Source: Bacillus sp. es.036 | Lineage (GTDB): Bacteria > Bacillota > Bacilli > Bacillales > Guptibacillaceae | Direction: 5' to 3' | Length of the DNA stretch: 64,000 bases | NCBI RefSeq assembly: GCF_002563635.1 | Contig: NZ_PDIZ01000003.1 | Span: forward strand, 372,001-436,000 | Part shown: in pieces, positions 57,800 to 64,000 of the stretch | Numbering within the stretch: the stretch's first letter is position 1 | Layout: every line of letters begins with the position of its first letter | Notes under the pieces: model-generated | What the model was told of the DNA's origin: nothing | Seen by the model: the letters and a program-made list of their open reading frames with translations, nothing else | Databases searched by the model: none | Program-made: the position numbers and the translations under genes

Positions 57800-58083
57800 A
57801 GGCTCTAGCGCTTTTCGAGGCTAAACGGGCGCTTCGGCTTTTCTTGGTCTAGCTGCGACTCGCAGAAACTGCGATATTTCACTCTTTCACCAGAACACAA
57901 AAGGCGTGTTCTAGTTCAAGGGTTCCAATATCTCCGTTTCTAAACGCTCGTCTGTGCTTTTCGTTAGATCCAGCTGCAGTGGGCAGACACTCGGTCACTT
58001 CACCTTTTCATCCGAACACAAAGACCGTGTTCAAATGAAAAGGCTCCAGTGCCTGCCGTGTCTAATCGCCCACTTCCGCTTTT
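57800..58083. repeat. Two intergenic palindromic repeat units
   Basis: Bases 57929-58083 equal 37462-37616 except for one T/C change. The preceding 57805-57928 is a more divergent unit with its own inner hairpin (CTTTCACCAGAACAC / GTGTTCTAGTTCAAGGG). Between 57675 and 57800 I see nothing else. Confidence 0.85.
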
Positions 58084-58109
58084 ATGGACTTATTTACCAA
58101 AAAATATTG

Positions 58110-58138
58110 GTATATAAAAATCGGGATTTCACAAACTA
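58110..58138 (+). promoter_or_regulatory. Sigma-G-like promoter of the spore protein gene
   Basis: GTATA (58110-58114), 17 bases, CAAACTA (58132-58138): near the forespore sigma-G pattern, fitting the gene that follows. Confidence 0.5.
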
Positions 58139-58161
58139 GTTGTACAAAGGAGGTGATTGAC

Positions 58162-58377
58162 ATGGCTCAACAACAAAGCAGACAAGGAAGCTCTAACAAC
58201 CTTGTAGTACCTGGTGTGGCTCAGGCTATCGACCAGATGAAGTATGAAATCGCTACTGAATTCGGAGTGCAACTTGGTCCAGATTCAACTTCTCGCGCTA
58301 ACGGATCTGTTGGTGGAGAAATCACAAAGCGTTTGGTTCAAATGGCTGAACAACAGCTTGGCGGTTACCAAAAATAA
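58162..58377 (+). CDS. Alpha/beta-type small acid-soluble spore protein
   Basis: 71 residues. Family marks [20 protein letters not shown] with the GPR protease site around Glu29-Ile30-Ala31 and the second box [15 protein letters not shown]. Coats DNA in the dormant spore and protects against UV and heat. AAAGGAGGTG ahead of the ATG. Confidence 0.97.
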   Translation: MAQQQSRQGSSNNLVVPGVAQAIDQMKYEIATEFGVQLGPDSTSRANGSVGGEITKRLVQMAEQQLGGYQK

Positions 58378-58452
58378 TTTTATACCATGGCTGTAAGGGG
58401 TGGATTCGTCCATCCCTTCTTACGTGATTTATCCATAGAAGGAGGAGGCTTT

Positions 58453-58701
58453 ATGTCTTTTGAATGTCCGCTCTGTAATAGCTTTGCTGCTATTGAGCTT
58501 GTTTGTCAGGTATGTGAAGATAAGTTAACGGATAAGGGAAGAGAAGCGGAGTATTATGATGAATATAGTGCATATGAGCCTATTGAATCAATGAAAAAAG
58601 CGGACGGATATAAAAGCAAAGCGCATGAATGCCCCCATCTTCTATCTTGTCCAACGTGCGGATGGAATGACGTCTATTTAATCGAAGAATGGATTACATA
58701 G
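58453..58701 (+). CDS. Small zinc-ribbon-like protein
   Basis: 82 residues from ATG 58453 behind AAGGAGGAGG. Two pairs at the N-terminus (CPLC, CQVC) and a C-terminal H-x-x-x-L-x-C-x-x-C set (CPHLLSCPTCGW) suggest bound zinc. Central part acidic with many Tyr. No family recognised. Confidence 0.75.
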   Translation: MSFECPLCNSFAAIELVCQVCEDKLTDKGREAEYYDEYSAYEPIESMKKADGYKSKAHECPHLLSCPTCGWNDVYLIEEWIT

Positions 58702-58731
58702 CAAAGAGCTGCCGGTTAGGGCAGCTCTTTA
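58702..58731. terminator. Bidirectional terminator
   Basis: AAAGAGCTGCC / GGCAGCTCTTT hairpin between convergent genes. Confidence 0.9.
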
Positions 58732-58736
58732 TCTTA

Positions 58737-59396
58737 TTAAGAGGATGGAATATACAATTTCTTCTCAAGAAAACTTTGGATGAGATTAAGAATCGTCGTA
58801 AAGAACCAGTAAATGAAAGCTGCCGTTAATAAGATTGGTAAGACTTTAAAGTTTGATGCAGCAATCTGATCTGCATTATAGGTTAATTCTGAAATCGTCA
58901 GTACGGAAGCAAGAGAAGAGGCTTTTACGATATCAATTAAAGAATTCCACACGGGTGGAATCGCTCTTCTCCAAGCTTGAGGTAAAATGACTTCTTTGTA
59001 GATTAACGATTTTTTCATCCCGAGTGACATCGCAGCTTCCCACTGTCCTTTTGAGAGGGAGAGGATGGCTGCTCGGAATGATTCAGAGATATAGGCTCCA
59101 AAGTGTAAGATAAGGCCAGTGTATGCGGCTTGCCAGGCTGTTAATTGGATATCAACAGAGACAAGACCATAATACAAAATAAATAATTGGATTAGTAGTG
59201 GAGTGCCTCTAAAGAACGAGACATATAATTTTGCTAACCCAGTCGCTATTTTACTTTTAGAAAGACGCAACAATGCAATCATTAATCCAACGAATAAAGC
59301 ACCAAAGATGGAAAAGAAACTAAGAAGAAGTGTATTCTTCGCCCCTTCAAGGAGAAAGGGCAAAGAATTAATTAACACATCAGTTGTCTCACTCAC
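58737..59396 (-). CDS. Amino-acid ABC transporter permease
   Basis: 219 residues, five membrane helices, HisM/YckA type with the ATPase-docking EAA loop (EAAMSLGMKKSLIYKEVILPQA). Overlaps the binding-protein gene by 8 bases. No ATPase gene follows; the transcript ends at the terminator, so the ATPase must come from elsewhere. Confidence 0.93.
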   Translation of the reverse strand: MSETTDVLINSLPFLLEGAKNTLLLSFFSIFGALFVGLMIALLRLSKSKIATGLAKLYVSFFRGTPLLIQLFILYYGLVSVDIQLTAWQAAYTGLILHFGAYISESFRAAILSLSKGQWEAAMSLGMKKSLIYKEVILPQAWRRAIPPVWNSLIDIVKASSLASVLTISELTYNADQIAASNFKVLPILLTAAFIYWFFTTILNLIQSFLEKKLYIPSS

Positions 59397-60180
59397 TTAC
59401 GTTCTCTCCATCAAAATATTCTTTTGAAAGGTCTGCGAGTGTTCCGTCTTCTTTCATTTCCTTCAATGCATCATTGATCTTGTTAACCAAATCTTCATTT
59501 CCTTTTGGAAGTGCAAATGCCATTTCCGTTTTGTTGAATGTTTCTCCAACGCCTTTTACTTTATAATCCTGCTCAGGCAGTTCCGTTAAAATAAAGAGAC
59601 GGTCATTCATCGCTGCTTCAATGTTACGTTCGTTACTAAGATCTGTAAGAACCTGGTTTGCGCCTTTGTAAATTTTTGTTTCAGCTCCTGCTTCTTCAGC
59701 AGCTTGTGCGTAGTTACTTCCCTGTGTGGTTCCAACTGTTTTTCCTTCAAGGTCCTCGATGCCTTTAATATCTTCATTATTCTCGTTGACGATCACTTGT
59801 CCACCAGAATAAGTATAAGGCTCAGTAAAGTCGAACTGTTCCTTCCGTTCGTCGGTAATGGTCACCTGGTTCGCTACCATGTCGATACGCTCAGTTTCAA
59901 GAGAAGAGAGAAGACCTTTCCATTCAATTGCTTTGAATTCTGCTTTCATTCCAATACGATCGGCTACTTCTCGGGCAACCTCTACATCGTAACCAGTGAT
60001 TTCATTATTGTCATCACGATAGCTAAATGGTGGGTAAGTTGCTTCCGTTCCAATTAACAGTGTTTCTTTTTCATTGGAACTTCCTTCTTCGCTATTCTCT
60101 GTATTATCATTGCTACCGCAGGCAGCAAGTACAGTAAGTGTTAAGGCAAGTACCAACCCTAGCATCCATTTTTTGTTCAA
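59389..60180 (-). CDS. Amino-acid ABC transporter substrate-binding lipoprotein
   Basis: 263 residues. Signal peptide ending in lipobox LAACGSN (Cys about 21), acidic linker, then the SBP_bac_3 domain (TEATYPPFSY, GYDVEVAREVADRIG, FDFTEPYTYSGGQVIV, VGTTQGSNYA). Polar amino-acid family; cystine or similar is possible. First gene of the pair. AAAGGAGG ahead. Confidence 0.94.
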   Translation of the reverse strand: MNKKWMLGLVLALTLTVLAACGSNDNTENSEEGSSNEKETLLIGTEATYPPFSYRDDNNEITGYDVEVAREVADRIGMKAEFKAIEWKGLLSSLETERIDMVANQVTITDERKEQFDFTEPYTYSGGQVIVNENNEDIKGIEDLEGKTVGTTQGSNYAQAAEEAGAETKIYKGANQVLTDLSNERNIEAAMNDRLFILTELPEQDYKVKGVGETFNKTEMAFALPKGNEDLVNKINDALKEMKEDGTLADLSKEYFDGENVSE

Positions 60181-60309
60181 AATAAAGTCCTCCTTTTAAT
60201 TCCTACAAAATTGATGTGAATTATAAATTTATTGTAGTTAGCATTTGACTTAAAGTCAATCAAGAAACATTATTGACGTTAATTTACCGCTTCATGCAAA
60301 AAGACAAAT

Positions 60310-60345
60310 AAAAAAGCTTCCTCGCTTTAAGAGGAAGCTTTTTTA
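60310..60345. terminator. Terminator
   Basis: AAAAAAGCTTCCTC / GAGGAAGCTTTTTT hairpin behind the sugar ABC ATPase gene. Confidence 0.9.
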
Positions 60346-60354
60346 GCCATTTTA

Positions 60355-61452
60355 TTAACGAATGCGAAGTTCTGATTCAGTATCAAAGAAATGACATTTA
60401 TTCATATCAAACGCAAGGCTGATATTCTGACCGTTTTGAATATCTGTACGAGAGTCAACGCGTGCTACGAAGTCTTGATCTGCAACTTTGGAATAAAGGT
60501 AAGTTTCTGCACCCATCAATTCAGCTACATCAATGACAGCACTTACTTTTGTATCCTGTGAAGACTCGATAAATACTGGCTCATCATGAATATCTTCAGG
60601 ACGAATACCAAGCATGACTTCTTTGTTCAAGTATCCTTGATCACGAAGTGTTTTCATTTTGCCTTCAGGAACTTTCACTTGAATATCACCTAGCTTGAAG
60701 TAGCCATCTTCTAATGTACCGCGGAAGAAGTTCATTGCAGGAGAGCCAATAAATCCGCCAACGAAGACGTTGTCAGGTGCATCGTATACATCTTTTGGTG
60801 TTCCTACTTGTTGGATAAGGCCATCTTTCATAATAACGATACGCGTTGCCATCGTCATTGCTTCAGTTTGGTCATGAGTTACATAAATTGTCGTTGTTTG
60901 TAGACGCTGGTGAAGCTTAGAAATCTCAGCACGCATTTGCACACGAAGTTTTGCATCTAGGTTTGAAAGTGGCTCATCCATTAGGAACACTTGTGGATCA
61001 CGTACGATTGCACGACCTAGTGCAACACGCTGACGCTGACCACCTGAGAGTGCTTTAGGTTTACGATCGAGCAGGCTTTCAAGTCCAAGAATACGAGCAG
61101 CGTCCGTTACGCGACGTTCAATTTCTTTTTTGTCGAACTTACGCAGTTTCAAACCAAAAGCCATGTTATCGTATACGTTCATGTGAGGATAAAGGGCATA
61201 GTTTTGGAATACCATTGCGATATCACGATCTTTTGGTGCTACGTCATTTACGCGACGATCACCAATAACGAGGTCGCCATCTGAGATATCTTCAAGGCCG
61301 GCAATCATACGAAGCGTTGTTGATTTACCGCAACCAGAAGGTCCTACAAACACGATGAATTCCTTATCTTTAATATCAAGGTTAAAGTCTTTTACTGCCT
61401 CAAATTTGTTATCATATCTTTTGTAAATGTGATTGAGTGCGATCTCTGCCAT
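60355..61452 (-). CDS. msmX: Sugar ABC transporter ATP-binding protein, MsmX/UgpC type
   Basis: 365 residues. Walker A GPSGCGKST at 37-45, signature ALSGGQRQR near 134-142, Walker B FLMDEPLSNLD, and the C-terminal OB-like MalK extension (about 240-365). In Bacillus one such ATPase, MsmX, serves many carbohydrate importers that lack their own. Start ATG 61452 behind AGGAGG; the long upstream extension lies in another gene and is not coding. Confidence 0.94.
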   Translation of the reverse strand: MAEIALNHIYKRYDNKFEAVKDFNLDIKDKEFIVFVGPSGCGKSTTLRMIAGLEDISDGDLVIGDRRVNDVAPKDRDIAMVFQNYALYPHMNVYDNMAFGLKLRKFDKKEIERRVTDAARILGLESLLDRKPKALSGGQRQRVALGRAIVRDPQVFLMDEPLSNLDAKLRVQMRAEISKLHQRLQTTTIYVTHDQTEAMTMATRIVIMKDGLIQQVGTPKDVYDAPDNVFVGGFIGSPAMNFFRGTLEDGYFKLGDIQVKVPEGKMKTLRDQGYLNKEVMLGIRPEDIHDEPVFIESSQDTKVSAVIDVAELMGAETYLYSKVADQDFVARVDSRTDIQNGQNISLAFDMNKCHFFDTESELRIR

Positions 61453-61604
61453 GTTAATGCCTCCTATGAAATGAACTCCTTTTGCTAGTTCTAAGTCTAC
61501 TCTATGAAAACGCTGTCGTAAATTGTAAGCGTGCACAAACTTGTTCAGAGGTTTTGTGCATTTTGACCGAAAGACGTGAGAGGAAATGGGTAACGCACTA
61601 AAAA

Positions 61605-61626
61605 AACTGCGTCCATTAACGCAGTT
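61605..61626 (-). terminator. Terminator overlapping a stop codon
   Basis: AACTGCGT / ACGCAGTT stem on the minus strand, followed there by a T-run. Its loop contains the TAA of the regulator gene (61616-61618). Confidence 0.75.
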
Positions 61627-62506
61627 CCATGGCAAGAAGAGAAAGGTAAACCATTACAGCTCCTTGAAAGCTCTTAACATCGATTCCCGTTTTTTCAATA
61701 AACTTATCGACACGGTATTGGAGACTATTTCTATGTACGTAAAGCTGTTTTGCTGCAAGGGTAATGTTTAAGTTTGATTCTAAATAAATCCGGATACTTT
61801 TTAGTAGTTCAGAGTCATGTTGAATTGGTTCCATGAGTTTAATTAAGTAATCAATGGTTTCTTCACTCGCTTCATTGAAAAGAACAGCAGGGACAATGTC
61901 CACGTGTGTGAAAACCATTTGAGAAGGCATCAGCTCTCTTCCTGTAGCAAACCATTTTTTTTCGGCTTTATAAACACGCTTTAAGTGACTGCTATCCGAA
62001 TGACTTATTGTCTGACCAACAAACAAAGACATCCCAGTAAAAAAGTCAGCTGTTAGGGCTGCAGCTGTTTGTTCAAGTTCATGAACGATTTGTTCGTCTA
62101 TTTCGTTAGCTTGCACGAGGACGCCTTTCCTCTCATTTTCAAACAAGAGCACGGTTTCCTCAGAAAACAAGCCAGTCATAGCCTCGATAAAATCAGAAAG
62201 ATCGGATGGTGCTTCTTTTAAATAAAAATGGATATACCGGACAGGTGAATTTAGGTTAAGTTCCACGCTTGAAGCATCTTCAAAAAGGAGAGAAGCCCAT
62301 TTTGCTTGAACCTCATTCATCCGATCATCTAGTATGCGAATGGATGGGAATAGGGCATTTAGAAGATCCTTCTCGCGTCCCGTAAGACGAGTTTTGCGAA
62401 TCCCGAATTCTTCCCCATCAGTGGTTCGGTACCAATGGAACAGATCGGGCTGTTCGGAGGTGAGGACATAATCATTTCCATATAAATCGGCAAGTTTTGC
62501 ATTCAT
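61616..62506 (-). CDS. PucR/CdaR-type helix-turn-helix regulator
   Basis: 296 residues. The C-terminal 60 residues hold the PucR-type helix-turn-helix (SIRIYLESNLNITLAAKQLYVHRNSLQYRVDKF). The first 230 residues form a sensory part not matched to a family by eye. It lies upstream of msmX on the same strand, so it may control sugar transport (inference). Confidence 0.88.
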   Translation of the reverse strand: MNAKLADLYGNDYVLTSEQPDLFHWYRTTDGEEFGIRKTRLTGREKDLLNALFPSIRILDDRMNEVQAKWASLLFEDASSVELNLNSPVRYIHFYLKEAPSDLSDFIEAMTGLFSEETVLLFENERKGVLVQANEIDEQIVHELEQTAAALTADFFTGMSLFVGQTISHSDSSHLKRVYKAEKKWFATGRELMPSQMVFTHVDIVPAVLFNEASEETIDYLIKLMEPIQHDSELLKSIRIYLESNLNITLAAKQLYVHRNSLQYRVDKFIEKTGIDVKSFQGAVMVYLSLLAMELR

Positions 62507-62580
62507 AAGTGGTCCTCCTAGTGTACAGTTATCCTCTAGTATAACGCATCAGCTGCTTCAAATTAATAGAGAAGGAATCG

Positions 62581-62612
62581 AAAAGAACCTCTTCGTATGC
62601 AAGAGGTTCTTT
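62581..62612. terminator. Terminator
   Basis: AAAGAACCTCTT / AAGAGGTTCTTT hairpin. Confidence 0.85.
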
Positions 62613-62619
62613 GGTTACA

Positions 62620-62826
62620 TTATTTCTGTTTGTCTTTATCTTTTTTTTCTACGCTTGAATAGGGCGGCTCTTGTTCCATCACGGGGATGGCTTCTTCAAT
62701 TTGTGCTTGTCTGTAACTTTGATGAACGGCCCCGCCAGCCATTCCTTCATTTACCATACGGTCGATATCCATATCATACTTATCGCGGCCTTCGTACATT
62801 GAATCTTCTGTTTTTTTAGTTGGCAA
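62620..62826 (-). CDS. Small hydrophilic hypothetical protein
   Basis: 68 residues, TTG start with AAGGAGA about 9 bases ahead. Starts MPTKKTEDSMYEGRDKYDMD and ends in a Lys/Asp tail; centre has GMAGGAVHQSY. Possibly a spore protein given the neighbours, but no motif supports it. Confidence 0.7.
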   Translation of the reverse strand: MPTKKTEDSMYEGRDKYDMDIDRMVNEGMAGGAVHQSYRQAQIEEAIPVMEQEPPYSSVEKKDKDKQK

Positions 62827-62883
62827 CCTGATTCATCTCCTTATTTCATTGAATAAGGATAGTATGCGTTCCCTTGAGGAGGA

Positions 62884-63102
62884 TTATGAATCTTGTTCGT
62901 ATACATGGAAAAGCATAAGTTCATGAATTTGAGACTGAAGTTTGTTTTGTTCCGATTCGGGTGGAGCGGGCTGGAACCATTCGAATTCTCCAGTATGAAG
63001 GTATAGCGTACGGTAATACGTTCCTTGGTGAAAAAAAGATACTTCCCATTTAGGTTTTCTTACTTTTGATCCAACGGATTTATATTGAAAGTGCGAAATC
63101 AT
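62884..63102 (-). CDS. yheE: YheE family protein
   Basis: 72 residues from ATG 63102 behind GGGGGAA. The sequence MISHFQYKSVGSKVRKPKWE with FFHQGTYYRTLYLHTGEFEW matches the YheE family of Bacillus, found beside yheC/yheD. Function unknown. Confidence 0.85.
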   Translation of the reverse strand: MISHFQYKSVGSKVRKPKWEVSFFHQGTYYRTLYLHTGEFEWFQPAPPESEQNKLQSQIHELMLFHVYEQDS

Positions 63103-63146
63103 TGTATTCCCCCATGTCCACTTTTTTATCATCATAACATAGGAAG

Positions 63147-64000
63147 TTAATACGCTGAATACGTTCGAAAAGATGTGGTGAGGGAACGTATAAAAGCTTG
63201 ATGAATCAATGGTTCATCAAAACGCATTGGTTTTGCATTCGCTTCAAAAATCCATAGCTGTCCATCTTGATCTTTTCCGATGTCTAAAGAGCATTCGAGC
63301 ATCTGTTCTTTTTCTTCGAGAACTTCAGCTGTACGAATCGCAAGCGCAGTCAGTCGCGCTTCATCTTCCTGAGTGGCAACCTTATGAAACGGAAGAATAC
63401 GCCCACCTTTTGGAACGTGGGTTGTTAGTCCATTAGGTGGAGCTGCACGAACTCCAATGCCTGTGACCTGCCAGCTTTTGAACGGTTTTTGTAAAAGGAC
63501 ACGAAAATCATAAGCTTCTCCTTGATGTGTTGCCAGTTTAATTTTACGTTGCATGATGTAAGACTCTCCAATTTGAGCAGCAAGATGTTCTTCTAATAAG
63601 GAGAAAGTTGAAAATAAATAACTCCTTTCATGATCGATATAATGAAATCCAGTCTTTACTCTATTTAATTTAAAAATTCCTCTTCCTTTACTACCTGAAG
63701 TTGGTTTGAAGAATATGGAGTGATGTGTATTGAGAAATTTTTCTACATTTGATTCGGTAACAGATGCTGTCTCTGGAATAAAAGGTAATAATTCTTCGTT
63801 TGCTGATAAGTGAGCAAGTACATGATCTTTTTGGAAAAATGACCGATTAAAATATGGGATTCCTTTCTTCTTTAATAAGCTGAAAAAAGCGGTCACTTTA
63901 TCGGAGTGCTCTTCTTCGCGGTCAGGAATCCGATTGTAAACGATGTTAGGGTACGGGAAACGATAACCTGTCCATTTTTGAGAAAAGTGATCGTAAAGAT
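63147..64000 (-). CDS. YheC/YheD family spore-coat-associated ATP-grasp protein, cut by the window
   Basis: At least 284 residues; the frame continues through 64000 with YPNIVYNRIPDR, a family landmark, so the apparent GTG near 63896 is internal. ATP-grasp features: FFKPTSGSKGRGIF, RVLLQKPFKSWQVTGIGVRAA, CSLDIGKDQDGQLWIFEANAKP. Members are associated with the endospore coat in B. subtilis; the ligated substrate is unknown. Confidence 0.92.
   Translation of the reverse strand, partial: LYDHFSQKWTGYRFPYPNIVYNRIPDREEEHSDKVTAFFSLLKKKGIPYFNRSFFQKDHVLAHLSANEELLPFIPETASVTESNVEKFLNTHHSIFFKPTSGSKGRGIFKLNRVKTGFHYIDHERSYLFSTFSLLEEHLAAQIGESYIMQRKIKLATHQGEAYDFRVLLQKPFKSWQVTGIGVRAAPPNGLTTHVPKGGRILPFHKVATQEDEARLTALAIRTAEVLEEKEQMLECSLDIGKDQDGQLWIFEANAKPMRFDEPLIHQAFIRSLTTSFRTYSAY

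Overview
The window is a piece of a low-GC Gram-positive, endospore-forming chromosome of the Bacillaceae type. Evidence for this is an alpha/beta-type small acid-soluble spore protein, prkA, yhbH, spoVR, a YheC/YheD coat-associated protein, strong GGAGG ribosome binding sites throughout, and the order perR-ygzB-ygxA-rrn-(16 tRNAs), which is also found in Bacillus subtilis. The 16S text looks like the marine Pseudalkalibacillus/Guptibacillus (former B. hwajinpoensis/algicola) group, but I could not run a comparison, so the genus is a guess.

Layout. 1-7.5 kb: end of an ABC-2 permease, an ECF sigma factor divergent from a cell-wall DUF4397 protein and its probable sortase, a K+ channel, a Bcp peroxiredoxin, a D-2-hydroxyacid dehydrogenase, a PduO-type adenosyltransferase, perR (with a PerR box), ygzB and ygxA. 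7.5-14.6 kb: one complete rRNA operon with tandem promoters, boxA and processing stalks, followed by sixteen tRNA genes, among them tRNA-fMet preceded by a broken 5' copy of itself. 14.54-28.72 kb: a mobile element of about 14.1 kb inserted in the 3' half of tRNA-Leu(CAA), bounded by 61-bp direct repeats. 28.9-64 kb: core genome again, with housekeeping, stress and sporulation genes separated by clear hairpin terminators.

The mobile element is the unusual part. It carries a tyrosine integrase, a roughly 550-nt gene-free region that folds extensively and ends in a terminator (a candidate large structured RNA), a small degenerate DnaB-like protein, an Abi_C-domain protein, a serine recombinase, a replication-type helix-turn-helix gene followed by tandem 22-bp and 13-bp repeats, an HNH-type protein, a phBC6A51-type (terminase-small-like) helix-turn-helix protein, a run of translationally coupled microproteins, a DUF4352 lipoprotein-like protein, and at the right end a membrane coiled-coil protein, a HEPN-like protein and a zinc-ribbon plus PD-(D/E)XK-like nuclease. 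It has no capsid, tail, portal, large-terminase or conjugation genes that I recognise, so it reads as a phage-satellite-like or mobilisable defence island.

Outside the element the best leads are a mutually exclusive hairpin pair (attenuator-like) ahead of an EamA transporter at 49.9 kb, a candidate small RNA at 30.74 kb, two almost identical 155-bp copies of an intergenic repeat 20 kb apart, a 15-bp inverted repeat embedding the first rrn promoter, and a hairpin covering the ribosome binding site of the K+ channel gene. All functional calls rest on reading translated sequence and motifs by eye; no database or folding program was used.
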